A stretch of 64,000 nt of DNA from Methanoculleus oceani (GTDB lineage Archaea; Halobacteriota; Methanomicrobia; Methanomicrobiales; Methanoculleaceae): assembly GCF_023702065.1 (NCBI RefSeq), contig NZ_QFDM01000002.1:62001-126000 (forward strand), given 5' to 3'. The first letter of the stretch is position 1. The number at the start of each line of letters is the position of its first letter. Shown here piece by piece: positions 17,229 to 26,037 of the stretch. Position numbers and translations under genes: made by a program. The notes below the pieces were generated by a model that made no database searches, was not told the DNA's origin, and worked only from the letters and a program-made list of their open reading frames with translations.

Positions 17229-17621
17229 ATGCCTATGGAGAAAGTGAAACGATACCGGTGCAAATACTGCAATTACGTCTACTCCCCGATGCGGGGAGAG
17301 CCTCATCGCGGCGTTCCGGCGGGTACTGCGTTTGAAGACCTGCCCGAGGACTATGTGTGTCCTGTCTGCGGTGCGACCGGAAAAGGACAGATCGGGAAAT
17401 GGGGATTCGAGCTCTGGGAACCGACCAAGTACGTCTGCAAGATCTGCGGCTACGTCTACGACAAAAACCGGGGCGAGCCGCTCCGCGGCTACCCGAAGGG
17501 GACCGCATTCGAAGACCTGCCGGAGGACTACGTATGCCCGGTCTGCGGGATGGACCCGCAGATTTCAAGTTTCCACGGCCCGGTCGGCAAGTCGCAGTTC
17601 GAACCCATCCTGGATATCTGA
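17229..17621 (+). CDS. Tandem double rubredoxin
   Basis: The 130-residue protein carries two complete rubredoxin domains. The first runs from [10 protein letters not shown] to YVCPVCG (about 11-50) and the second from CKICGYVYD to YVCPVCG (about 71-108); each has two Cys-x2-Cys pairs to bind one iron. They share [17 protein letters not shown], so they arose by duplication. The protein should carry single electrons in oxidative-stress defence or other redox reactions. ATG 17229 follows GAGGTGA at a good distance; a TATA-like ACCTTATCAG lies near 17171-17180. No rubrerythrin or flavodiiron partner is adjacent. Confidence 0.92.
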   Translation: MPMEKVKRYRCKYCNYVYSPMRGEPHRGVPAGTAFEDLPEDYVCPVCGATGKGQIGKWGFELWEPTKYVCKICGYVYDKNRGEPLRGYPKGTAFEDLPEDYVCPVCGMDPQISSFHGPVGKSQFEPILDI

Positions 17622-17909
17622 CCGGAGAGCGGTGGTTCGACCCACCTCTCTTCCGGGATCATGCCCCGCAGCCTGCAGGGGGATCCGGGACTCCGGCACA
17701 ATGCATGGTTTTTACGGCGGCACTCTTTTATGAATCCATAACACCCATTATAGTCTATACCCGCCTGTCTACACAAACCGGTCCTTTCAAATAGTGGCCG
17801 GCGCATCAATCGTAGAAAAACAGCGGTTGCCTCCTCCACGGGTAACCGTTTAGAGGGAGTGCAGCGTTGAAGAATCGTGGAGTAAACGAGCAGCGGCAGA
17901 TGGTGTCGG

Positions 17910-20900
17910 ATGGATTTCTTCGGTAATATTCTGGGTCAGGGGAAGAATGCAAACCCCTCGATAAAACAGGGGATGTCTCAGTTTGAGGCCGGGAACTACA
18001 GTGAAGCGGTGAAGAGTTTCGAGAAGGCGCTCAAGGTCGATCCTGAGAACGGCCCGGTCAGGCTACTTATGGGCCAGGCGCTCGCCTGTCTCGGCAAGGA
18101 CGGCGAAGCCGCTGAGTGGCTGAGAAAGGCTCTCGAGTCGTCTCCCGGCGACGCCGAAACACTGCGGGCGCTGGGACACGTCCTCGCCCGGGCCGGCGTC
18201 TACGAAGAGGCGGCCGGATGTTTCGCGAGGGTCGTCGAAGGGAAACCCGCAGACACGAACGCCTCGTACTGGCAGGGAGAGATGCTCGAGAAGCTCGGCC
18301 GGTACGCCGACGCTGCGGCAGCCTACGCTCGAGCGCTGGCCGGAAATCCGGAGGACGTTGTCCTGCGGGAGAAGCACGGGAGGATGCTCGAGCGGACCGG
18401 CGACTACCGGGAAGCAGCGGCCTCTTTTGAGAAGATCCTCAGGGTGAACCCCGGCAGCACCGATGCTCTCGCACGCATCGGGACCGCTCTTTTGTACCGC
18501 GGGGATTACCCCGGGGCCGTCGAGACGTTCGCCCGGCTGCTTGAGTCGGAACCCCTCAACCTCGACGCGCTCTACGGCAAAGCCCGGGCGCTCGAGTACC
18601 TCGGCCGGTTCCAGGACGCTGCCGTCTGCTACCGGGATATCGCCGCCGTCGAGCCCAACATCCCCGCCTGGTATCACCGCGGTTCGCTGCTCCTCCGGGC
18701 AGGAAAGTATGCAGAGGCGATGGACTGCTTCGATAAGGTCGCTCTCGCCGACCCGGACCACATCCCGGTGCGCTACTCCATGGGGATGGTCTACGATACG
18801 CTCGGCCGCTACGACCGGGCGGTCAAGAGTTTCGACCAGATCCTGAAGCACGATCAGGGTCAGGTCCAGGTCTGGTACGCCCGCGGCATGGCGCTCTTCC
18901 GTCTCGGCCAGTACGCCGAGGCAGTCAGGTCGTTCGACCGCGTGCTCGAGAACCGGGCGATGACCGGGATGAAGTGGATCGGGAGCAGCACCGACCTTGC
19001 GCTCTTCGAGAGGGACGAGCAGGGCACTCCCCGGAAGCAGAAGCCGTTGAAGTTCGACGCGTTGAACGAGATCGTCTACAACTGCCGGGGGATTGCGCTG
19101 CTCCACCTCGGGCGGTATGCAGAGGCGCAGAAAGACTTCGAGAACGTTCTCGAGGTCGACCCCGGGAACGTCTCCATTCTGCAGCGGAGCTGTACCGCAC
19201 TCCTCCACCTCGGCAGGTACGACGAGGCTAACCTCTGTCTGGATGCGATCCTCGAGAAAGAACCGCATAACACCGTCGCCCGCTCGATGAAAGCGGATCT
19301 CCTCATGAACCTCGGCAGGTACGGCGATGCGCTGGCGTCTTTCGACCGGATGCAGGACGCCGGCGGAGACGACCTCCATCTCCTGCACAGGAAGGGAACT
19401 GCCCTGCTCCACCTCTCGCGGTACGCGGAGGCGGCGGAGACGTTCGATGCCGTCCTCAAGATCAATCCCGGGGATACGGCGGCGGAGAAGAGCAGGGGAG
19501 ACGCGCTCCTGCACCTCGGGCGGTATGAGGAGGCGCTCGCATGCTTCGACCGGGTACTCCCGGGAGACTCCGCCGACCGGGTCGCCCTGCTCGGCAGGAG
19601 CATGGCGCTTGAGCGCCTCGGGCGATACGAAGAGGCGCTCGAAGCCGTCGACCGGGTGACACGGGCAATTCCCGGGGACATCGGGACGCTTGCCCGGAAG
19701 GCCCGGATCCTCGAGGGGCTCGGGCGCTATGCTGCGGCGGCCGGGTGCTACGAAGCGCTCCTTGCAGCCGATCCGGATGCCGGCGGTTACCTGGTGAACC
19801 TCGGGTTCGTTCTTGCCACGCTCGGCCGGTATGAGGAGGCCGCCGGGCGCTTTAAGCAGGCCGTCGAGACCGATCCGGGCGACCTCGTTGCGTGGTTCAA
19901 CCGGGGCCGGGCCCTGGAGAGGATGGGGCAGTACGCGGATGCAGCGGAGTGTTATGCGAAAGTGACCGAAGGGCGGCCGGGAGATACCGGCGCCTGCTTT
20001 GCACTCGCCGTTACGCTCGCACGGCTCGGCAGACACCAGAAAGCGATCGAGTGCTGCGACCGGGTGCTCGCCGCCGACGCCTCGAATGCCGCGGTTGCAA
20101 AGATCCGGGCGGATATGCTGGAAGCCATCGGCAGGCACGAAGAGGCGGGAGCAGCATACGAGCACTACCTGGGGATCTCCCCCGACGACCGTGATGCGAG
20201 AATGGCGTTCGGCATGGCACTCGAGAGGGACGGGAGGTTCGGCGACGCGATCAGGCAGTACGCGCTGGTGCTCGAAGGCGACGAGCGTGACGCCGAAGCA
20301 TGGTACACCCTCGAGAGTGCCCTCGTTCACATGGGGCGGTATGAAGAGGCGCTCGAGTGTTCCGACAGTATCGTCAGGGCCGGCCCGGAGAACTGGGCTG
20401 CCTGGCAGCGGCGCGGGGAGATCTTCATGTGGCTCGGGCGCTATGCCGATGCGGTGGAATGCTTCGAGAAGGCGCTCAAGGCCGATCCAGCGGATGCCCT
20501 CACCCTGCGAAGACTCGGGGAGGCCCACGAGAAGGCCGGCAGGTACGAGGATGCCCTCGCCGCCTACACGCAGGTGCTGGACCGGGAACCGGCCAGCATC
20601 GAGACCCTCCATGCCCGCTCATCGGCCCTTATCCACCTCGGACGTTACGGGGAGGCGGTCAAGTCGATCGACAAGATCATCGTCCTCCAGGACGAGAACC
20701 CCGCCGCCCTCTTTATGCGGGGGACGGTGCTCGAGAAGGCGGGCAGGTACGACGACGCCCTGATGAGTTACGAAAAGGCGCTCTCGGTCGACCCGAAGAA
20801 CGCGGCCGTCTGGAACGCTACCGGGGTGCTCACGGATGCACTGGGACGGCATGCCGACGCCGTCAGGGCGTTTGACAGGGCAATCGAACTGGGTGACGGG

Positions 20901-21110
20901 GACGTCCATGCCTGGCTTGCGAAGGGGCTCGCCCTCGATCACCTGGGCAAATCCGATCAGGCGACCGCCTGCTTCGATAAAGTCCTCTCGGCCGATCCCC
21001 ACCATGCACGTGCATGGTACCTGAAAGGGAAAGCACTCGACCGGCAGGGCAGGTTTGCAGAAGCGGCGGAGTGTTTCAGGAAGGCGCTCGAGGGCGAGGG
21101 AGAACTATGA
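17910..21110 (+). CDS. Giant TPR protein, 30 tetratricopeptide repeats
   Basis: The 1066-residue protein is almost wholly made of 34-residue TPR units, 30 by my alignment, with the recurring LGRYxEA and DPxN/D signatures. Repeats 1-10 cover about residues 13-350 and repeats 11-30 about 382-1066. One insertion of about 31 residues between repeats 10 and 11 (MTGMKWIGSSTDLALFERDE onward, about 350-381) does not fit the repeat. No signal peptide or membrane helix is visible, so it should form a cytoplasmic superhelical scaffold for protein binding. Its stop overlaps the start of the FKBP lipoprotein gene (ATGA), so the two are translationally coupled. Partners are unknown. Confidence 0.93.
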   Translation: MDFFGNILGQGKNANPSIKQGMSQFEAGNYSEAVKSFEKALKVDPENGPVRLLMGQALACLGKDGEAAEWLRKALESSPGDAETLRALGHVLARAGVYEEAAGCFARVVEGKPADTNASYWQGEMLEKLGRYADAAAAYARALAGNPEDVVLREKHGRMLERTGDYREAAASFEKILRVNPGSTDALARIGTALLYRGDYPGAVETFARLLESEPLNLDALYGKARALEYLGRFQDAAVCYRDIAAVEPNIPAWYHRGSLLLRAGKYAEAMDCFDKVALADPDHIPVRYSMGMVYDTLGRYDRAVKSFDQILKHDQGQVQVWYARGMALFRLGQYAEAVRSFDRVLENRAMTGMKWIGSSTDLALFERDEQGTPRKQKPLKFDALNEIVYNCRGIALLHLGRYAEAQKDFENVLEVDPGNVSILQRSCTALLHLGRYDEANLCLDAILEKEPHNTVARSMKADLLMNLGRYGDALASFDRMQDAGGDDLHLLHRKGTALLHLSRYAEAAETFDAVLKINPGDTAAEKSRGDALLHLGRYEEALACFDRVLPGDSADRVALLGRSMALERLGRYEEALEAVDRVTRAIPGDIGTLARKARILEGLGRYAAAAGCYEALLAADPDAGGYLVNLGFVLATLGRYEEAAGRFKQAVETDPGDLVAWFNRGRALERMGQYADAAECYAKVTEGRPGDTGACFALAVTLARLGRHQKAIECCDRVLAADASNAAVAKIRADMLEAIGRHEEAGAAYEHYLGISPDDRDARMAFGMALERDGRFGDAIRQYALVLEGDERDAEAWYTLESALVHMGRYEEALECSDSIVRAGPENWAAWQRRGEIFMWLGRYADAVECFEKALKADPADALTLRRLGEAHEKAGRYEDALAAYTQVLDREPASIETLHARSSALIHLGRYGEAVKSIDKIIVLQDENPAALFMRGTVLEKAGRYDDALMSYEKALSVDPKNAAVWNATGVLTDALGRHADAVRAFDRAIELGDGDVHAWLAKGLALDHLGKSDQATACFDKVLSADPHHARAWYLKGKALDRQGRFAEAAECFRKALEGEGEL

Positions 21111-21622
21111 GGCAGGGGTACGTGCATGGCATCCTGCTGCTGATCGCGTGCGTCCTCGTCTTCTGTTCGGGCTGTACCGGGAACGTCGGCGAACAGGCGC
21201 GGGTGAAGCCCGGAGATAGGGTGTTGGTCCACTATACCGGCACCTTAGAGAACGGAACGGTCTTTGACAGTTCCCTCGGCGGCGAGCCGCTCGGGTTCAC
21301 CGTCGGCAGCGGTGCAGTGGTCCCGGGGTTCGACGCTGGCGTCGTCGGGATGCAGGTGGGAGAGGAAAAGACACTCCATATTCCGGCCGACCAGGCCTAC
21401 GGGCCGTATCGGGAGGATCTCGTCTTTGCCGTCGACCCGGCCGGCATCTTCGGCGCCGAGAACCTGACCGTCGGAGAACCGGTCGGGATAACCCTGCAAA
21501 ACGGGCAGGTGCTGCCCGGGACGATCACCGGCATCTCGCCCGATGCTGTCACCATCGATGCGAACCATCGCCTCGCGGGCGAAGACCTCACGTTCACCGT
21601 CAGCCTCGTTGAGATCGTATAG
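21107..21622 (+). CDS. FKBP-type (SlyD-like) peptidyl-prolyl isomerase, exported lipoprotein
   Basis: The 171-residue protein has a short charged start, a hydrophobic segment (GILLLIACVLVFCSGC, about 8-23) ending in a lipobox-like CSGC, then an FKBP domain: DRVLVHYTGTLENGTVFDSS, GFTVGSGAVVPGFDAGVVGMQVGEE. The region from DLVFAVDPAGIF to LAGEDLTF fits the insert-in-flap domain of SlyD-like FKBPs, which adds chaperone activity. It should fold proteins on the outer face of the membrane. The ATG overlaps the TPR gene stop. Confidence 0.9.
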   Translation: MRQGYVHGILLLIACVLVFCSGCTGNVGEQARVKPGDRVLVHYTGTLENGTVFDSSLGGEPLGFTVGSGAVVPGFDAGVVGMQVGEEKTLHIPADQAYGPYREDLVFAVDPAGIFGAENLTVGEPVGITLQNGQVLPGTITGISPDAVTIDANHRLAGEDLTFTVSLVEIV

Positions 21623-21625
21623 GGA

Positions 21626-22942
21626 TTACTCTTTTTTCTCCTCTCCGGCAGCCACCGGAGCGACCAGCACCTTGTCGACCCTGTGGCCGTCCATATCGAG
21701 AACCTCAAACCGGAGATCGTTCCAGACGAACCGGTCTCCGGTATTCGGCGCCCGCTCGAGATACATCATCACGAACCCGCCGAGCGTCTGGTAATACCCG
21801 CGACCCTCCCCGGGCAGGGTGCCCACGTCGAGGAGATCATGGAACTCGTCGACCGGGAGCATCCCGTCGAGGAGCCACGACCCGTCCGGACGACGGACCG
21901 CCGGACCCTCGGGCGGGTGCTCGGCCGACGGGATGCCGCCGACGATCGACTCCATGATGTCGTGGATGGTAACCAGACCCTGGATACTCCCGTACTCGTC
22001 GGTGACGAGGGCGATCCGCGCCCCGGAGGTTTTGAACTCGTCGAGAACCGAGAGTGCCGGGACGCTCTCGGGCACGAAGAAGGCGGGTTCGATTGCTTTC
22101 GACAGGTCGGGAGACTCGCCCGCGATCATCCGCGCCCAGAGGCTGCGGACCGAGACGACGCCGAGCAGGTTGTCCAGGCGGTCGCGGTAGACCGGAAAAT
22201 AAACATGCCCGGAATCCACCATCTTTTGCCAGTTCTCTTCGGCGGGGTCCTCGACGTCCACGGCCACGATGTCGGGCCGCGGGGTCATCAGCACGCTGAC
22301 CCGCCGGTCGGCGAGGCGGAAGACGCTCTCCACCATATCCTGTTCCGCCTCCTCAAAGACACCCGCCCGGGTGGCCTGCCCGATCAGGACCCTGACGTCC
22401 TCCTCCGTAACCTCGGGTTCTGACGGCTGCCGCACCCGAAGTACCGCGAGGACCCCCTCGGTCGAGGCACTCAGCAGCCGGACGAGCGGTGCGGCGACCA
22501 GCGAGAGGAGCCGTATCGGGCGCGAGACCAACGATGCAATCCGGTCGGCGTGAGTCATAGCCACCCGCTTCGGCACCAGCTCCCCGACGACGAGCGTTAA
22601 GTAGGTGATGGCGGCGACGACGGTTACGACCGCGAGCGGGCCGCTGTAAGGCGCGATCAAGGGAAATCCGGCGAATCCTTCTGCAAGAGGCCCCGCGAGC
22701 GTCGCCCCACCGAAAGCTCCTGCCAGGATCCCGACGAGGGTTATACCAATCTGGATGGTGGAGAGGAACTGCGTCGGGTCCGCGGCAAGTTCGAGGGCGG
22801 TCGCCGCCCCGGCGTCGCCTTCCGCTGCTCTCTTCTGCAGGCGTGTCATCCTTGCAGAGACGAGCGCGAACTCCGCCATCGAAAAGAAGCCGTTTACGAG
22901 TATCAGGAGGACGATGATCGCAATATCGGTGGCAGGCGGCAT
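21626..22942 (-). CDS. CNNM/HlyC-CorC family membrane protein
   Basis: The 438-residue protein has the DUF21 (CNNM) membrane domain with about four helices (IAIIVLLILVNGFFSMAEFALVSAR, about 8-32; ITYLTLVVGELVPKRVA), a CBS pair (MTPRPDIVAVDVEDP; TDEYGSIQGLVTIHDIMESIVG) and a C-terminal CorC_HlyC domain. Members are linked to Mg or Co transport and are often labelled hemolysins without evidence. The ATG at 22942 (MPPATDIAI) is just downstream of a TATA-like GTTTAAGG (22966-22973). Its stop is three bases from the convergent FKBP stop. Confidence 0.9.
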   Translation of the reverse strand: MPPATDIAIIVLLILVNGFFSMAEFALVSARMTRLQKRAAEGDAGAATALELAADPTQFLSTIQIGITLVGILAGAFGGATLAGPLAEGFAGFPLIAPYSGPLAVVTVVAAITYLTLVVGELVPKRVAMTHADRIASLVSRPIRLLSLVAAPLVRLLSASTEGVLAVLRVRQPSEPEVTEEDVRVLIGQATRAGVFEEAEQDMVESVFRLADRRVSVLMTPRPDIVAVDVEDPAEENWQKMVDSGHVYFPVYRDRLDNLLGVVSVRSLWARMIAGESPDLSKAIEPAFFVPESVPALSVLDEFKTSGARIALVTDEYGSIQGLVTIHDIMESIVGGIPSAEHPPEGPAVRRPDGSWLLDGMLPVDEFHDLLDVGTLPGEGRGYYQTLGGFVMMYLERAPNTGDRFVWNDLRFEVLDMDGHRVDKVLVAPVAAGEEKKE

Positions 22943-22965
22943 TGTAATGTTCTTGCCAGCAGGAG

Positions 22966-22973
22966 CCTTAAAC
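22966..22973 (-). promoter_or_regulatory. TATA-like box of the CNNM gene
   Basis: GTTTAAGG on the minus strand, 24-31 bases before the ATG at 22942. Confidence 0.4.
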
Positions 22974-23092
22974 CTGCGGGACACACCCGGCAGCCCTTCG
23001 GGCAACGGGCGAGCAGCGGCCGGGTGCAGGAGTCGCCGTCGGTCCGGTACACGGCGAATAGCCGGGAGGGGGCGGGCAGGATTGGTCGTGAG

Positions 23093-23105
23093 AAAATTTT
23101 ATCAG
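23093..23105 (+). promoter_or_regulatory. TATA box of the peroxiredoxin gene
   Basis: AAAATTTTATCAG is a distinct AT-rich patch in GC-rich surroundings, about 35-45 bases before the ATG at 23139. Confidence 0.45.
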
Positions 23106-23138
23106 TGTCGGGACCGGAGTCTCACCCGGTGACGTACG

Positions 23139-23633
23139 ATGGTCGAGGTCGGCGAACAGGCTCAGGATTTCTTGATACCGGACCAGAACGGGAATGAAAT
23201 CCGGTTATCGGACTTCCCGGGGAAGCGGGTAATCCTCTCGTTTCACCCGCTGGCCTGGACCAGCATCTGTGCCAGGCAGATGGAGGCGCTCGAGGCGAAC
23301 CGGGAGGCATTCGACGCCCTTGGTGCCGTCGCCCTCGGGATCAGCGTGGACTCCGTCCCCTGCAAGCGGGCGTGGGCGGTGAGACTCGGTATTAACAGGA
23401 CCCGGCTTCTTGCGGACTTCTGGCCGCACGGCGAAGTAGCGCAGATGTACGATGTCTTCGATAGCCAAAAGGGCTACTCCCGGCGGGCAAACATCGTCGT
23501 AGACGAGTTCCGGCACATCATATTCGTCGGTGAATACCCGGCGACCACGGTTCCCGATATGCAGGATGTTCTTGACGTCCTCCAGGCACAGGAGAAGAGC
23601 AGGCGGGCAGAGGAGCAGGTGCCGGAGATCTGA
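23139..23633 (+). CDS. Peroxiredoxin (AhpC/TSA family)
   Basis: The 164-residue thioredoxin-fold protein has the peroxiredoxin core: QDFLIPDQNGNEIRLSDFPGKRVILSFHPLAWTSICARQM, in which Cys at about residue 44 is the peroxidatic Cys of the T-x-x-C site and Arg follows it. Later segments ALGISVDSVPCKRAWAVRLGI and TRLLADFWPHGEVAQMYDV are typical. The Cys in VPCKRAW is a candidate but unproven resolving Cys. It should reduce hydroperoxides in the cytoplasm. Within the family it resembles PrxQ/AhpE-type monomers, which is a tentative placement. Confidence 0.9.
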   Translation: MVEVGEQAQDFLIPDQNGNEIRLSDFPGKRVILSFHPLAWTSICARQMEALEANREAFDALGAVALGISVDSVPCKRAWAVRLGINRTRLLADFWPHGEVAQMYDVFDSQKGYSRRANIVVDEFRHIIFVGEYPATTVPDMQDVLDVLQAQEKSRRAEEQVPEI

Positions 23634-23651
23634 ATCAGGTCGGGCCTTACC

Positions 23652-24956
23652 TCATCCCGTGACCCGGAGGAAACTGCCGATGAGCGTGATCAGCAGGATT
23701 GCCGGAACGCAGTAGCGGATGAGCGCCATATAGACCCTCTGCTGCCACCTGCACCCGCCGATCTCCGCGCAGATCCGGGTGCGGCCCATAAACCATCCGC
23801 CGACGAGGCTCACGATCAGCGCTGCGACGATGAGGCCGATCGTCCCGAACACGTAATCGGCGAGGTCGAGGAACGGAGTCCCGAAGACCGCGAGTTTCAG
23901 GGAGGTGTAACTCAGGGCGGACGGGAGCCCGAGGAGTATGACTGCGGCGAAGACGAGGAGCGTGGCACGCTTCCGGGGATAGCCGTACGAGTCCATCAGC
24001 GCCGCCACCGGGACCTCGAGCATGGAGACCGCCGAGGTGAGCGCTGCGGTAAAGAGCATCAGGAAGAAGAGCGCTCCGAGCAGCATGCCGTACCGGATCT
24101 CCATAAAGGCGGAGGGCAGGGTGATGAATGCAAGGTTCACCCCGGCTGCGGGGTCGAGACCCGCGGTGAAGACCAGCGGGAAGATTACGAGCCCTGCAAG
24201 GATTGCAATCACCATATCGGCGACGGCGATGATCGATGCATCCCGGAAGAGGTTTCCACTCTTGAGGTAACTCCCGAAGGTGAGCAGAATTCCCATGCCC
24301 ACGGAGAGCGAGAAGAAAGCCTGCCCGAACGCCGCGATCCAGACGGCCGGGTCGGTCAGCCTCGAGTAATCCGGGGAGAGGTAGAACCCGACTCCCTCGA
24401 GCGCCCCGGGCTCTGTGAGCGAGAAGATTACGAGGAAGAGGAGGATCACGACGAGGACCGGGACGAGGTACCGGGAGACCTTCTCGATCCCCTCCCTGAC
24501 GCCGGATCGCACCGTCATGAAGACGGTGATCCCCGAGAGGAGGAAGAAGACGAGCGGGAGGTAGGAGCCGGTGAACGCTCCGAAGTCCATGGGCCGGTTG
24601 AAGGCAAAGAAGACTGCATACGCGAGCACCCAGCTCGTGATCACGAGGTAGTAGCCGAGGATCAGGCTGACGATGGCGACGATGACGAGGCCTCCCGCGG
24701 CGAACCGTTGCCGTATGGACCGGAAGGCGGAGACGACCGACGTCCCCATGGAGCGTCCGATGGCGAGTTCCAGCACCATCAGGGGGAGGGCGAAGAGGAG
24801 GACGGAGATCAGGTACGGGACCAGGAACGCGCCGCCCCCGTTGGCGCCCACGACGTAGGGGAACCGCCATATGTTCCCGATCCCTATAGCCGAGCCGATG
24901 CTTGCAAGAATGAAGCCCAGCGTCGACGACCACTCTTCTCTTCCCATACCACTCAC
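23652..24956 (-). CDS. Sodium-dependent neurotransmitter:sodium symporter (NSS/SNF) family transporter
   Basis: The 434-residue membrane protein starts like LeuT: LGFILASIGSAIGIGNIWRFPYVVGANGGGAF, containing the unwound TM1 motif GNIWRFPY. About 11-12 membrane helices follow, with the conserved FFSLSVGMGILLTFGSY region of TM6. Prokaryotic members import amino acids with Na ions; the substrate here is not deducible. ATG at 24956 is used; the Met three codons later (MGREEW) is an alternative. Confidence 0.92.
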   Translation of the reverse strand: MSGMGREEWSSTLGFILASIGSAIGIGNIWRFPYVVGANGGGAFLVPYLISVLLFALPLMVLELAIGRSMGTSVVSAFRSIRQRFAAGGLVIVAIVSLILGYYLVITSWVLAYAVFFAFNRPMDFGAFTGSYLPLVFFLLSGITVFMTVRSGVREGIEKVSRYLVPVLVVILLFLVIFSLTEPGALEGVGFYLSPDYSRLTDPAVWIAAFGQAFFSLSVGMGILLTFGSYLKSGNLFRDASIIAVADMVIAILAGLVIFPLVFTAGLDPAAGVNLAFITLPSAFMEIRYGMLLGALFFLMLFTAALTSAVSMLEVPVAALMDSYGYPRKRATLLVFAAVILLGLPSALSYTSLKLAVFGTPFLDLADYVFGTIGLIVAALIVSLVGGWFMGRTRICAEIGGCRWQQRVYMALIRYCVPAILLITLIGSFLRVTG

Positions 24957-24996
24957 CCTGCGGGGCCTGTCTCCTCAGGGTAGGGAGGCGCTCTTT

Positions 24997-25006
24997 CTTT
25001 ATATGT
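24997..25006 (-). promoter_or_regulatory. TATA box of the NSS transporter gene
   Basis: ACATATAAAG read on the minus strand, about 41-50 bases before the ATG at 24956, implying a leader of roughly 15 bases. Confidence 0.5.
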
Positions 25007-25163
25007 GTACCCGGCTAGATCGTCGAGCGGCCCCGGAGTCCGGCGACGGGTTTTGCCGTATCCGCCGACCAGTGCACTTTTGTACCGGGTGTCTCCATAC
25101 GACTGCGATTGGAAGCGGCATGAGCATCACGTTCCGGATCTGCTCCTGCAGGGGGACGGGGGG

Positions 25164-25955
25164 TTGAACGGCCGATACCCGTTCCTCGTCTCGATCCCCC
25201 ATGGCGGCACCTCCGTTCCGCCCGAGGTCCGCGGTCTCGTCAACCTCACGCACAAGGAGATCGTCTTCAACAGCGATCCCCATACCCGCCTCCTCTACGG
25301 GTTCGACGACGCGGTGGAAGCGCTGGTCGATTTCGACGTCTCAAGGGTCTTCGTCGACACCAACCGGGCACCCTATGATTACCCGCCACGATCCCAGGAC
25401 GGAGTGGTCAAGGTCATCACGCAGGACGGGACGCCGGTGTTCCGGAAGGGCCGGACGCCCGGCAGGGAACTGATAGGGGCCCTTCTGCAGAACTATTACC
25501 ACCCGTTCCACGGGCGGCTGACCGGAGCCCTCGACACCCTCCCTATCGAGATCGCCTTCGACTGCCACAGCATGCTGCCCAGGTCCCCGCCGGTCAGGAT
25601 GGACGCCGGACGGCCTCGCCCGCTCTTCTGCCTGAGCAACCGGGGAGACCGGAACGGGAAGCCCAAAACGGCAGGCGGTCTCGTGACCTGTCCCCCGGAG
25701 TGGCTCCGGGCGCTCGCCCGGTCGTTCCAGGCGGAGTTCGAGGGTGAGGGGCGGGTTGCGATGAACGATCCCTTCCGGGGCGGGTTCATCTCGGTGGCGC
25801 ACTACCGGCGTAGAAGGATCCCCTGGGTCCAGGTCGAGATCAACCGCGGCTTCTACGAGACCCCGGATCGCGAGGTCGACGAAGCACGGCTCGCCGGACT
25901 CCGGGGGAGGATCTTCTCCGCCGTCGCCGGGTTCTGGGACGAGGTCTCGGGCTGA
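25164..25955 (+). CDS. N-formylglutamate amidohydrolase family protein
   Basis: From the chosen TTG the protein has 263 residues. It contains YPFLVSIPHGGTSVPPEV (metal-site His), NSDPHTRLLYGF, VFVDTNRAPYDYPPRSQDGVV, IAFDCHSMLPRSPP and VQVEINRGFYETPD, all typical of the zinc-dependent N-formylglutamate amidohydrolase family. The family hydrolyses N-formylglutamate to glutamate and formate; the role in a methanogen is unclear. There is no ATG near the fold start: TTG at 25164 follows a G-rich stretch, GTG at 25089 would add 25 residues and ATG at 25005 would add 53. The start is uncertain, the function call is not. Confidence 0.85.
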   Translation: MNGRYPFLVSIPHGGTSVPPEVRGLVNLTHKEIVFNSDPHTRLLYGFDDAVEALVDFDVSRVFVDTNRAPYDYPPRSQDGVVKVITQDGTPVFRKGRTPGRELIGALLQNYYHPFHGRLTGALDTLPIEIAFDCHSMLPRSPPVRMDAGRPRPLFCLSNRGDRNGKPKTAGGLVTCPPEWLRALARSFQAEFEGEGRVAMNDPFRGGFISVAHYRRRRIPWVQVEINRGFYETPDREVDEARLAGLRGRIFSAVAGFWDEVSG

Positions 25956-26037
25956 GGACTCTGCTCAATCGGACCGCATTCCGCCGGATTTTCGGAGCCG
26001 AAGAGACTATGCCGACTGAGCGCCCACTTATATAGTG

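Noticed and set aside
18063-20612. 849-codon open frame antisense to the TPR gene
   Set aside because: It arises from the repeated codon pattern of the TPR units. The product has no family resemblance and the sense strand has 30 clear TPRs.
26026-26034. TTATATAGT directly before the recQ start as a TATA box
   Set aside because: It is only a few bases from the ATG, too close for the roughly 25-base distance between TATA and transcription start unless the start is misplaced.
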